Positions 35,380 to 44,251 of a DNA stretch of 64,000 bases are shown piece after piece. The position numbers were made by a program, and so were the translations under genes. Positions within the stretch are counted from its first letter, which is position 1. Each line of letters opens with the position of its first letter. The DNA comes from WHSW01 sp963729075 (lineage in GTDB: Bacteria; Actinomycetota; Thermoleophilia; Solirubrobacterales; 70-9). Where the stretch lies: the NCBI GenBank assembly GCA_963729075.1, contig CAVSMU010000006.1:62001-126000 (forward strand). The letters are read 5' to 3'. Under the pieces are notes generated by a model, which ran no database searches, was not told where the DNA came from, and was given only the letters and a program-made list of their open reading frames with translations.

Positions 35380-36813
35380 TCAGTGGGTCACGTTGGTGTG
35401 AACCCGCTTGCGCTCGGACTCACTCACGGGGCCCTTCGCCTCCAGCGTTTCGATGGCCTGGGCGATGTCGTCGTCGAGCGTGTCGACGAGCGATCGAGCC
35501 AGATTGAGCTTGACGAGCGCCCGCATCATCTTCACGTCCTGGGCGTTAGGAGGCATGGTGTAGGCGGGGATCATCCAGCCCCGCTCGGCAGAGAGCTGGA
35601 AGGCGATGTCGAACTCGTCATAGGGATGCTCGTCGGCGAGATTGAAGGCGACCAGCGGGAGTGTCTCCTGTCCTTCCCCGATGATCTGGAACTTGCCCAG
35701 AGCGGCGATGTCCTTGGCCAGCGACCGGGCGTTGTCCTGCATCGTCTCCATCACCCACCGGTAGCCCGCCTTGCCCCAGCGCACGAAGTTGTAGTACTGC
35801 GCGAGGACCATCGAGGAGCCGGTTGAGAAGTTGAGGGTGAAGGTCGCGTCGGTCTTGCCCAGATAGTTTTCATAGAAGACGAGGTCCTCGGCGAGATCGG
35901 CCTTCTCGCGGAAGATCAGCCAGCCGATCCCCGGATACACCAGTCCGAACTTGTGGCCGGAGGCGTTGATCGAACGCACCTGCTCCAGGCGGAAGTCCCA
36001 TTTCGACTCCGGGTAGAGAAACGGCCACACGAACGCGCCGCTGGCGCCGTCGATGTGAAGCGGGATGTCGAGGCCTCGCTTCTCCTTGACCTCGAGCAGG
36101 AGCTGGTTGATGCCCACCACATCGTCGGCGTGACCCGTGAAGGTGGTCCCGACGACCGCGGCCACACCGATCGTGTTCTCGTCGAGGTGCGGCTCCACAT
36201 CGTCGGGGCCGATCGTGTACTTGCCGGGCTGCAGGGGGACGATTCGCGGTTCGACGTCGAAGTATCGGCAGAACTTCTCCCAGACCACGTGGACATCCCC
36301 GCCGAAGACGAGGTTGGGCGAGTCGGTCGCTTTGTCATCGGCCTCTCGTCGCTCGCGCCACTTCCACTTCAGCGAGAGCGCGCCGAGCATGATGGCCTCG
36401 GAGGACCCCTGCGTGCTGGTGCCAGTCGTCTCCCCCGGCGCATTGAAGAGCTCTGCCAGCATCCGGATGCACCGCTGCTGGATCTCGAACGTCATCGGGT
36501 ATTCGGCGTGGTCGATGAAGTTCCGGTGGAGGTTCGCGTCGATCACATAGCGAGCTTCCGGCTCCATGACGGTGGTCACGAACGTCGCGAGATTCCGCTC
36601 CGGGATGCCCTCCACCGCGAGCTCCTCCTCGACCAGGCGCGCCGCGGCGATCGGCGCCATCGCCTCTTCGGGGATCGCGCCATCGGGCGCGTTCTCGGTG
36701 ATCCAGGCGCCGGTGGCCTGGGTGGGGATCTCGGCTCTGCGCTCAGTCACGAGATCGGCGTTGAGTCTGTCGAGGCGAGCAGGTCGATCATGTTGACGCC
36801 ATTCATGTCTCAT
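35380..36813 (-). CDS. Glutamate decarboxylase (PLP-dependent)
   Basis: 477 residues of the GAD group II decarboxylase family, with the PLP lysine in INASGHKFGLVYPGIGW and the substrate-site segment TGTSTQGSSEAIMLG. The C terminus ends KRVHTNVTH, resembling the pH-sensing tail of bacterial GadB. It converts glutamate to GABA with proton consumption, a cytoplasmic acid-resistance reaction. No gadC antiporter lies adjacent. The N terminus is uncertain: ATG 36813 keeps the frame but has poor spacing to AAGG, while a nearby ATG with a better site is out of frame. Confidence 0.92.
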   Translation of the reverse strand: MRHEWRQHDRPARLDRLNADLVTERRAEIPTQATGAWITENAPDGAIPEEAMAPIAAARLVEEELAVEGIPERNLATFVTTVMEPEARYVIDANLHRNFIDHAEYPMTFEIQQRCIRMLAELFNAPGETTGTSTQGSSEAIMLGALSLKWKWRERREADDKATDSPNLVFGGDVHVVWEKFCRYFDVEPRIVPLQPGKYTIGPDDVEPHLDENTIGVAAVVGTTFTGHADDVVGINQLLLEVKEKRGLDIPLHIDGASGAFVWPFLYPESKWDFRLEQVRSINASGHKFGLVYPGIGWLIFREKADLAEDLVFYENYLGKTDATFTLNFSTGSSMVLAQYYNFVRWGKAGYRWVMETMQDNARSLAKDIAALGKFQIIGEGQETLPLVAFNLADEHPYDEFDIAFQLSAERGWMIPAYTMPPNAQDVKMMRALVKLNLARSLVDTLDDDIAQAIETLEAKGPVSESERKRVHTNVTH

Positions 36814-37226
36814 CCTTCCGTTCGTCGATCCCGGGCGAATATCTGAAGCCTCAGGAGCCGGCAGGATCCTATCCCCGCTTAACAGATCCTCGCGCCTTCC
36901 CATCGTTGCGCTGGCGCTGATCGCCCTACCCAGCGTCTCGAAAACGGCTCTCGGGGGTCGCCACTCACCCCCCGGCGATCCTCCTTGTCTCTATCGGGCT
37001 GCTAATGGGCCCAAAGTCCTTGACGGGATCGACATTGAGAGCACCAGCTCGACCGTGCGAACACTGGCCGAGGGGACCGGGCGCTCGTGCTCTTCTCCGG
37101 TGCCTCGCGCATCGACCTCGGAGCGCTGCGCGCGGCCTGAGCGAGTTCGAGCGCAAGCGGGTGAAGACGAACACCGGCTTCTAGATCACCACGCCCTCTA
37201 GGCGATGCCGTGAGCCTGGAGCCGGG
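36814..37226. other. Intergenic region with a decayed coding signal
   Basis: About 410 bases upstream of the decarboxylase and downstream of the PLDc_N-SHOCT gene. It should contain the decarboxylase promoter near 36830-36900. The rest shows no complete gene, only the coding remnant listed at 37027-37183. Confidence 0.5.
37027..37183 (+). pseudogene. Remnant resembling the C terminus of a DUF1269-type stress protein
   Basis: Across three plus-strand frames one can read ESTSSTVRTLAEGTG, then ALVLFSGASRIDLGALRA, then LSEFERKRVKTNTGF ending in TAG 37181-37183. The G-T-x-A-L-V-L-F pattern followed by a predicted helix and K-T-N at the end resembles small DUF1269 proteins. No start remains, and two frame changes (near 37078 and 37137) interrupt it. 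The assignment is tentative. Confidence 0.25.
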
Positions 37227-37625
37227 TCAGGCCGAGCTGAGCGCCTTGGCCTTGATCGAGTCGAACTCCGCCTGGGTGATCGCCCCGGAGTCGAGCAGCT
37301 CCTTGGCCTTGGCGATCTCGCTCGCCGAGCCGCCGGCGGTCTCGCGCACGTACTCGTCCATGGCCGCCTGTTGGCTCTTGGCCTGCTCCATGCTGCGATC
37401 GCGCATCGCATCGTGCTGGGCGATCAAATAGACGAGCACGCCGAGGAACGGGATGACGATGATGAACACGATCCAGGCGGCCTTGTGCCAGCCGCCGATG
37501 TCGTGACGGCGAAAGATGTCGATGAAGCACGTGATCGCGATCCAGATCCACGCGATCCAGGCGAAGAAGACGATCATCGCCCAGAGGAACTCGAGGAACG
37601 GGAAGTCGGCTTCTGCTATGAGCAT
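37227..37625 (-). CDS. PLDc_N membrane protein with C-terminal SHOCT domain
   Basis: The 132-residue protein has two membrane helices in the N-terminal half (FLWAMIVFFAWIAWIWIAI and AAWIVFIIVIPFLGVLVYLI), matching the PLDc_N region found without a phospholipase domain. The C terminus is a SHOCT motif (SASEIAKAKELLDSGAITQA-EFDSIKAKAL). SHOCT domains are thought to mediate oligomerisation or membrane tethering. AAAGGAGAGC precedes the ATG. It groups with three other small stress-type genes up to 38969, one of which also has SHOCT. Confidence 0.85.
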   Translation of the reverse strand: MLIAEADFPFLEFLWAMIVFFAWIAWIWIAITCFIDIFRRHDIGGWHKAAWIVFIIVIPFLGVLVYLIAQHDAMRDRSMEQAKSQQAAMDEYVRETAGGSASEIAKAKELLDSGAITQAEFDSIKAKALSSA

Positions 37626-37658
37626 GGTGCTCTCCTTTCGGCTGCGTTCACCGCGCCG

Positions 37659-38060
37659 CTAGACCGCGCGCCCCCGACCGCCATAGGCGGCGAGGCCGTA
37701 GATGACCAGGATGTCGACGATGAAGAGCATGAACGCCGCGAAGGGGAATGCGTTCACCGTGAACAGGAGGATGATCGCGTTCAAGCCCGCGCAGAAGATC
37801 CCGAGGAACTGGCCGTAGGCCCCGCCGTTCCAGACCGAGAACGCGGCGACGAGCTGCAGGATGCCCACGATGAGGAAGAACCAGCCCCAGGTGTTGAGGT
37901 CGTCGAAGATGACATAACGTGCATCACCGGTAAAGAAGGCGGAGTTGTCGATCGCGGCGATTCCCCAGACGATGTTGAGGATGCCCGCGAGCGTCAGCAT
38001 CACCCCCGCGAAGAGGATCCAGCCCGCGCCGGGATGCACGTCCGGGTCGTGAGTGGTCAC
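37659..38060 (-). CDS. DUF7144-type four-helix membrane protein
   Basis: The 133-residue membrane protein has four hydrophobic segments. The conserved opening GAGWILFAGVMLTLAGILNI and the loop DDLNTWGWFFLIVGILQL are typical of a common actinobacterial small membrane family of unknown role. Its leader CGAAAGGAGCCGCG before the GTG start resembles the leader of the gene at 37625, hinting at shared control. It is divergent from the DUF6325-like gene. Confidence 0.75.
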   Translation of the reverse strand: MTTHDPDVHPGAGWILFAGVMLTLAGILNIVWGIAAIDNSAFFTGDARYVIFDDLNTWGWFFLIVGILQLVAAFSVWNGGAYGQFLGIFCAGLNAIILLFTVNAFPFAAFMLFIVDILVIYGLAAYGGRGRAV

Positions 38061-38179
38061 CGCGGCTCCTTTCGGTCGTACCAGCCGTGCGGATCATCCT
38101 CGACGGGTCGGACGGCGGCGACGTGATTCAATCCGATGGGCACGCCGTCGGCGAGACTATCGAAGACAAGGAGGCTCAG

Positions 38180-38614
38180 ATGGGTGAGGAGATCGGGCCG
38201 GTCCAGTATCTGATCGTCGCCTTTCCCGGCAACCGGTTCACGGGCCAGATCGCACCGGCGCTCGCCGACCTGGTCGAGGCCGGGACGATCCGGATCATCG
38301 ATATCGCCTTCGTCGGCAAGGACGAGAGCGGCAACGTCGCCGCGTTCGAGATCGATGACATCGACCCCGAGGTGCGCCAGGGGCTGGAGAACATGGGCGC
38401 CGGCACGGGCGGCCTCTTCAACGAGGAGGACCTCGAAGCCGCGGCGGAGGAGCTCGAGCCCAACTCCTCGGCGGCGTTGCTGGTCTGGGAGGAGCTCTGG
38501 GCCAAGGAGGTCGCGGAGGCGATGCGCAACGCCGGCGGCGTGTTGCTCGACTACGACCGCGTCCCGCACGACGTCGTCGTCGCCGCGCGCGAATGGGCGC
38601 GGGCGAACGCATAA
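38180..38614 (+). CDS. DUF6325 (DUF1269-like) stress protein
   Basis: The 144-residue soluble protein starts MGEEIGPVQYLIVAFPGNRF and contains IRIIDIAFVGKDESGNVAAF and SSAALLVWEELWAKEVAEAM, matching a small family formerly grouped in DUF1269. The AAGGAGG site five bases before ATG 38180 fixes the start. The gene sits 37 bases ahead of a SHOCT protein gene. Such pairs are frequent in actinobacterial stress regulons; a membrane-linked stress role is only inferred. Confidence 0.8.
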   Translation: MGEEIGPVQYLIVAFPGNRFTGQIAPALADLVEAGTIRIIDIAFVGKDESGNVAAFEIDDIDPEVRQGLENMGAGTGGLFNEEDLEAAAEELEPNSSAALLVWEELWAKEVAEAMRNAGGVLLDYDRVPHDVVVAAREWARANA

Positions 38615-38651
38615 GCGAAGACGAGGACGAACCAGAAACGGAGGTCTGAAG

Positions 38652-38969
38652 ATGCCACTACTACGCCAAGGTCCCGGACTTGTTCGAGGCGTCGCCCGAA
38701 CCGCGGTCGTCGCGGGCACCGCGACCGCGGTCAGCGGCCGCGTCGCCCGGCGCCAGCAGGCGAAATACGCCGAGCAGGACGGGCAGGTCGCGGCTGAGCG
38801 CCAAACCTACGCCGACCAGGCCTATTCCGAGCAGGCGCCGCCTCCCGCGGCCGCACCTGCCCAACCCGACTACACCGCCGAGCTCGAACGGCTGGCGAAG
38901 CTCCGCGACGAGGGCGTCATCACCGCCGAGGACTTCGACGCGAAAAAGAAGCAGCTGCTCGGGATCTGA
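38652..38969 (+). CDS. Small SHOCT-domain protein
   Basis: The 105-residue protein has an N-terminal helix (GVARTAVVAGTATAVSGRVARR), a Gln/Ala/Pro-rich linker and a C-terminal SHOCT domain (YTAELERLAKLRDEGVITAE-DFDAKKKQLLGI). It likely self-associates through SHOCT. It follows the DUF6325 gene and stands opposite the PLDc_N-SHOCT gene in the same divergent cluster, which suggests joint action. Confidence 0.85.
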   Translation: MPLLRQGPGLVRGVARTAVVAGTATAVSGRVARRQQAKYAEQDGQVAAERQTYADQAYSEQAPPPAAAPAQPDYTAELERLAKLRDEGVITAEDFDAKKKQLLGI

Positions 38970-38984
38970 GTCGGCGAGCCTGGC

Positions 38985-39641
38985 CTAGTCGGTCAGGTCG
39001 AGCACCCCCTTGATCGTGAAGTAGGCGCCGACGACGGCGAACGCGGCGACCAGCACCGGACGCTGGTGTCGACGCATCCACTCGGCGATCCGCTCCAGCG
39101 CTCGCCGGGCCGCCTCCGGGCGACGAACGCTGATCACCAGGGCGGCGGCCGGGATCGTGAACCAGATCGCGTTGAAGACCACGACGTCGACCATTCCGAC
39201 GACGAGCTCCGGGTCACCGGCGGCGATCGCGTTGAGGCCGAGCAGGTAGAAGAGCCCGGGGAGGTGGGTCGCGACGCCGGCCCCCGCGGCGACCGAGGGC
39301 GACGGGTCACGTAGCCGCCGCACCAGCCTCGAGCCGGACACCGACGACTCCCGCTCGCGAGGCAGCTTGCCCGCCCCCATCCCGGCGGCGAAGCCGAGCG
39401 CCGCTCCGCCGCCGATCAGCTCGATCACCGCGTAGGCGGTCGAGCTCCCGGTCTTGATCCCGACCCCGTGCAGGGCGCTCACCACGACCACCCCGACCGC
39501 GCAGCTCCAGGCGAACCCGACGACGACGTAGGCGGCGAGCCTCCGGGCGGGCCGCGGGGCCGAGAGCAACGCGTAGACGGTCGCGACCCCCGTGGGCCGC
39601 AACGCGTTGGCGAGCGCCAGCCCGATCGCCTCCAGGCTCAC
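38985..39641 (-). CDS. GAP-family (peptidoglycolipid-addressing-like) membrane protein
   Basis: A 218-residue protein with six hydrophobic segments, including the first-helix pattern LALANALRPTGVATVYALLS and a middle GLFYLLGLNAIAAGDPELVV. This matches the GAP/SfLAP family linked in mycobacteria to export of glycopeptidolipids. The GTG start at 39641 overlaps the YrhK-like gene stop by four bases. A second member of the family is encoded at 46022. Its transported molecule here is unknown. Confidence 0.7.
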   Translation of the reverse strand: MSLEAIGLALANALRPTGVATVYALLSAPRPARRLAAYVVVGFAWSCAVGVVVVSALHGVGIKTGSSTAYAVIELIGGGAALGFAAGMGAGKLPRERESSVSGSRLVRRLRDPSPSVAAGAGVATHLPGLFYLLGLNAIAAGDPELVVGMVDVVVFNAIWFTIPAAALVISVRRPEAARRALERIAEWMRRHQRPVLVAAFAVVGAYFTIKGVLDLTD

Positions 39642-40375
39642 ATCGCCGCCGCGCCGACCGCGGGCTCGTCGTCCGGGCCGAGCCGATGGGCGTCCCGGGA
39701 GTCCGGTAACAGCATGACCGCCCCGATCAGGAAGCAGAGCGCCCCGAGCGAGAGTGTGACGTTCGCCGCCGCAAGCGCGAGCACGTCCCCCGTGGAGGGG
39801 ACCACGTAGCTGGCGATCGTCGAGACCCCGAACAGGACGCAACCCGCAAGGTTGACGATCGCGATCCTCCACTCGCGCGTGCGCTCGGCGACCCGGACGC
39901 CGCCGCCGCCGCGCACCTCGCGGTACGCAAGCAGCCCCGAGATCAGGAAGCAGATCGATCCGAGCGCCTCCGGCGCCCAGACCAGCCGGTCCACCTGAGA
40001 CGTATCGAAGCTGTGCGCCATCGCCCGGTAGGTATCGATGTTGAAGTACACGGTGCCGACGAGCTGGATCACGGTCGCCCACCAGTCGGTCCGTCGCGGC
40101 TCGAAGGTGATGAGCCGAAACCGACGTTGACCACGGTCGGCGTTCGCCGCCTGCAGATGCTGCAGGAGAGCCGCCGACGTGAAGAACAGCGAGCCGACGA
40201 AGAAGACCGTCCCGTCGGCCGCCGAGCCGACCAACTGCACGAACCCGGGAAACGGACCGACGAAGAAGCAGAGCGAGCCGATCGCAAACAGCACCCCGAT
40301 CCACCACGAGGCGCGTCGCGGCGCCCACCATCGGACCGTTCCCGGGCGAGCGGCGTGCGCATGATGGACCGGCAT
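39638..40375 (-). CDS. YrhK-domain membrane protein
   Basis: The 245-residue protein has two related halves. Each contains a WW/WA-start helix pair such as ASWWIGVLFAIGSLCFFVGPFP and VNLAGCVLFGVSTIASYV, the pattern of the YrhK-like fold. Six or more membrane segments are expected. The function is unknown. It is translationally coupled to the downstream GAP-family gene, suggesting the two form an envelope complex. Confidence 0.65.
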   Translation of the reverse strand: MPVHHAHAARPGTVRWWAPRRASWWIGVLFAIGSLCFFVGPFPGFVQLVGSAADGTVFFVGSLFFTSAALLQHLQAANADRGQRRFRLITFEPRRTDWWATVIQLVGTVYFNIDTYRAMAHSFDTSQVDRLVWAPEALGSICFLISGLLAYREVRGGGGVRVAERTREWRIAIVNLAGCVLFGVSTIASYVVPSTGDVLALAAANVTLSLGALCFLIGAVMLLPDSRDAHRLGPDDEPAVGAAAM

Positions 40376-40463
40376 CGGGAGAGCCTAAGTCGTACCTTCA
40401 CCTCCATGGCCACCGCCAGCGCGGAGACCGCCACGCGAGGCGGCCCCCGGATACAGTGAGCCC

Positions 40464-42535
40464 ATGACGGACGCCGGGGGGAAGGCAGCGGGAGCGGCGT
40501 TCGGGACCCGTCCGCGATGGGAGCCGACCAAGCCCCGGCTTCGGCCCCTGTCGCTGCTCGCTGCCTGGCTGATCAGCGCGGCCTCCGTCTTCGTGGCGGC
40601 GGCGATCGTGCCCGACGTCGACCTCAAGGACTTCTGGGGCGCGTTCTTGGTCGCCGCGGCGATCGCCGTGGTCAACGCACTCCTGCCGCCACTCGTGGCC
40701 TCGCTGCGGCTGCCGTTCATGCTCGTCCTCGGCTTCGTCTCCGTGCTGCTGATCGACGCCGTGGCGCTGCTGATCGCCGACGACGCATTCCCGGACGTGA
40801 TCGCGGTCGCCTCCTTCGGGGACGCGCTGCTCGCCTCGTTGGTGATGGCCGCGGTCTCGATCGTCCTGGAGGTGCTCGCCGGCACCAACGAGGACGACGA
40901 CTACACCCTGCGGGTCGTAAAAGACACGGCTCGCCGACAGGGCGGCGAGGCCCCCACATCGACGCCGGGGCTGCTCTGCCTGGAGATCGACGGTCTCGCC
41001 CTACCCGTGTTGCGCAACGCGATGCGCGACGGCAGCGCCCCGAACATGGCCCGCTGGATCGCCGAGGACGGTTATCACCTGGCCGAATGGGAGCCCGACC
41101 TCTCCTCGCAGACCGGCGCGAGCCAGGCCGGGATCCTGCTCGGCTCCAACGAGGACATCCCGGCGTTCCGGTGGGTGGAGAAGGAGACCGGCACGCTGAT
41201 GAGCGTGCTCGGCCCCCGACGATTGCGCCGAGATCGAGCGTCGCCATGCCTCCGGCGACGGGCTGCTCGTCGACGGCGGCGCCAGCCGTGGCAACCTGCT
41301 CTCCGGCGAGGCGGACGAGGTGATCCTCACGGTCAGCCGGATGGAGGTGGAGAAGCGCGCAAACCCGGGCTACCGGGCGTTCCTCTCCAATGGCTTCAAC
41401 GTCACCCGGGCATTGGTCCTGTTCGGCTGGGAGGTGCTGCTCGAGTGGACGGCGGCAATCCGGGCGGCGCGGCGGGACGTGCGCCCGCGCGGGCACCGCG
41501 GCGGGATCTACCCGCTGCTCCGTGGCGTGATGTGCGTGATGGTCCGCGACCTGGTGGTCTACGGCGTGCTCACCGACATGATGGCCGGGCGCCCCGTCGT
41601 CTACGCAACGTTTGCCAGCTACGACGAGGTCGCCCACCACTCGGGGCTCGAGCGGGCCGACACGATGGAGGCGCTGCGGAAGCTCGATCAGCAGTTCGGT
41701 CGGATCGCGCGTGCCCGGCCCTACGCCGCCCGGCCGTACGAGATCGTCGTCCTCTCCGATCATGGCCAGACCCAGGGCGCAACCTTCAAGCAGCGCAACG
41801 CCTACGGCCTCGACGACCTCGTCGAGCGCGCGCTGACGGCCGGAGAGGTCGACGCGATCGAGGGCGGCGACGAGCAGAGCGCGATGGTCGGCCACGCGGT
41901 CAGCGAGGCGACCGGTCGCAAGCGCGAGAAGCGTCCGAAGAACGACGTCTCCGACCGCCAGGTCGTCGTGCTCGGCTCCGGCAACCTCGGACTCGTCTAC
42001 CTGATGGAGGAGCCGCGGCGGCTGACGCTGGAGGAGATCGAGGAGCGTCATCCGCGGCTGATCGGAGCCCTGCGCGCGCATCCCCACGTCGGCTGGCTGC
42101 TGGTCCGCTCGCGCGAGCACGGCCCGCTGGCGCTCGGCGCCGGCGGCGTTCACCACCTCGTCCGACGGCCGGATCGAGGGCGAGGACCCGCTGGCGGCGT
42201 TCTCGCCGGGCGCGCCCGGCCACCTGCTCCGCACCGACGGCTTCGCGCACGTCGCCGACATCATGGTCGGCAGCTTCTACGACCCCGAGCTCGACGAGGG
42301 CTGCGCGTTCGAGGAGCTGATCTCGTTTCACGGCGGGCTCGGCGGCCCGCAGACACAGCCGTTCATCCTCTACCCGAGCACGCTCGACGTCGGCGACGAG
42401 CCGATGGTCGGCGCGGCCGCAGTCCACGCGCTGCTCAAGCGATGGCGTCGGGAGCTCGAGTCCCAGGGGAGCGCGGATCACCCGCTTGGGGCGATCGCAC
42501 AGTCCGATCCCGCTTCTACGCTGCGCCGGACATGA
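40464..42535 (+). CDS. Holin-like membrane domain fused to an alkaline-phosphatase-superfamily domain, two frameshifts
   Basis: Residues about 25-145 form a four-helix block of the phage holin type 4 kind. A phosphodiesterase/alkaline-phosphatase-like domain follows, with metal-site CLEIDGL, nucleophile region SQTGASQAGILLGSN and the second metal site VVLSDHGQTQG. The frame shifts by one base near 41215 (in a cccccg run) and again near 42155. Removing two bases gives exactly 690 codons, so it is probably an intact gene with sequence errors. The enzyme domain would be cytoplasmic or external, tethered to the membrane. The stop overlaps the AI-2E transporter start (ATGA). Confidence 0.8.
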
Positions 42536-43719
42536 TCAGAGGCCGTCTGCGACGCCGCCATGAGGACGGCGAAGCCAGCGGCGAGACCGATGAACAAATC
42601 GAGATCGACGCGCGCCAGCTGACCGACATCTTCGTCGTCCCGCAGTGGCTGCGCGACGTCGGGCTCACGGCCTGGCTGCTGGTCGGCGTCGCGCTGTTCC
42701 TCGTCGGGATGGTGTGGCTGCTCGCGCTCACCCAGGTGATCGTGCTTCCGCTGCTCACCGCGGGGATCGTCGCCGCCGTCGCCTCGCCGCTGGTCGCCTG
42801 GCTTCACGGCCACCGAGTCCCGCGCGGGCTCGGGGCGGCGCTGCTGATGGTGGCGATCATCGCGCTCGGGATCGGGGTGACGCTGGTGGTGGTCGGCGGG
42901 ATCACCGGCGAGGCCGCCGACGCGAGCTCGCGCCTCTCCGACGCCAAGGACACGATCGCGGGCTGGCTCACAGACCTCGGGGTCGACCCGTCGAAGGCCG
43001 AGGAGGCAAAGCAGCACGCCAGCTCGGGGGTCAGCGACAGCGTCTCGGCGCTGCTCGACGGCGTCGTCGGCGGGCTCAGCGCGCTCTCCTCGATCGTCTT
43101 CTTCCTCGCGATGACCGCGCTCATCCTCTTCTTTTTGCTCAAGGACGGACCGACGATCCGGGCCTGGGTCGAGGATCACAGCGGGATCCCGAAACCGGTC
43201 GCACAGATGATCGGCCAGCGGGTCCTCGGCTCGCTGCGCGGCTACTTCCTCGGGGTGACGATCGTCGCCGCCTTCAACGCGGTCGTGGTCACGATCGGCG
43301 CGCTGATCCTCGGCGTGCCGCTGGTCGGGACGATCGCGGCGGTTACCTTCCTCGGCGCCTACGTCCCCTACATCGGCGCCTGGGCCGCGGGGGCGTTCGC
43401 GGTCCTGCTCGCGCTTGGCGGCGGCGGCACCGACGCCGCCGCCGGGATGATCGTCGTGCAGCTGCTCGCCAACAGCGTCCTGCAGCAGCTCGTCCAGCCG
43501 CTGGCGATGGGGGCGGCGCTCGGGATCCACCCACTGGCCGTGCTCGTCGTGACGATCGCGGGCGGCGCGTTGTTCGGCACGATCGGGCTGGTCCTCGCCG
43601 CACCGCTGACCTCGGCGGTCGTCAGGATCTCGGCCGACCTCGCCCGGGCCCGGGCGGAGGAGGCGCCACCTGCGGCACCGCCCGGCGCGGCGCCAGCGGC
43701 GGCGGCGGAAGCCACGTGA
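42532..43719 (+). CDS. AI-2E family transporter
   Basis: 395 residues with about eight hydrophobic segments, the typical central coiled region (ASSRLSDAKDTIAGWLTDLG) and the C-terminal family blocks LRGYFLGVTIVAAFNAVVV and GAYVPYIGAWAAG. Family members include autoinducer-2 exporters and Na+/H+ antiporters, so the substrate is open. ATG 42532 overlaps the upstream phosphodiesterase stop by four bases, so the two are made together. Confidence 0.88.
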   Translation: MIRGRLRRRHEDGEASGETDEQIEIDARQLTDIFVVPQWLRDVGLTAWLLVGVALFLVGMVWLLALTQVIVLPLLTAGIVAAVASPLVAWLHGHRVPRGLGAALLMVAIIALGIGVTLVVVGGITGEAADASSRLSDAKDTIAGWLTDLGVDPSKAEEAKQHASSGVSDSVSALLDGVVGGLSALSSIVFFLAMTALILFFLLKDGPTIRAWVEDHSGIPKPVAQMIGQRVLGSLRGYFLGVTIVAAFNAVVVTIGALILGVPLVGTIAAVTFLGAYVPYIGAWAAGAFAVLLALGGGGTDAAAGMIVVQLLANSVLQQLVQPLAMGAALGIHPLAVLVVTIAGGALFGTIGLVLAAPLTSAVVRISADLARARAEEAPPAAPPGAAPAAAAEAT

Positions 43720-43724
43720 CCGGC

Positions 43725-44198
43725 TCAGCCCGGCGGAGGCCGCGGCTCGCCGTTGCCGATGCGAGCGAGCAGGTCACGCATCTCCCCGACCTCGGCGGTC
43801 AGCCGTTCGAGCGCCTCGGCGACCGGGTCCGCCTCCTGCGCGCGTCGCTCCGCCTGGGCCCGGGTCACGAAGATGCTCGTGATCACGCCGGTGACCACGG
43901 CGAAGAACGACAGGCCCCCGACCATCAGCACTGCGGCGATCAGCTGCCCGCCCGGCGAATTCGGCACCACGTCGCCGTAGCCGACCGTGGTCACCGTCTG
44001 CGTCGCCCACCACATCCCGTCCCAGATCGTGCCGAAGCTGTCCGGATCGATGATGCGCTCGATCACCCCGAAGATGACGATCGCGATCAGCCACAACACC
44101 GCGATCACCCCCGCCGCAACCCGCGGGCGAAGGCCCTTGCGGTCGACCCGGTGCTCGATCACCCGGCCTGCCGCCGAATGGCGCATCGGATCCTCCAT
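43725..44198 (-). CDS. Two-helix potassium channel
   Basis: A 157-residue channel subunit with an outer helix (VIAVLWLIAIVIFGVIE), a pore helix, the K+ selectivity filter TVGYGD at residues 71-76 and an inner helix (LIAAVLMVGGLSFFAVVTGV). A C-terminal coiled coil rich in Glu/Arg (RAQAERRAQEADPVAEALE) probably tetramerises. No regulatory RCK domain is attached. It is convergent with the AI-2E gene and divergent from the efflux pump. Confidence 0.9.
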   Translation of the reverse strand: MEDPMRHSAAGRVIEHRVDRKGLRPRVAAGVIAVLWLIAIVIFGVIERIIDPDSFGTIWDGMWWATQTVTTVGYGDVVPNSPGGQLIAAVLMVGGLSFFAVVTGVITSIFVTRAQAERRAQEADPVAEALERLTAEVGEMRDLLARIGNGEPRPPPG

Positions 44199-44251
44199 CG
44201 ACTCGGTGTTTCGCCGCCCGATCCATCTGCCCTGCCGTCGGAGGGGTGACC

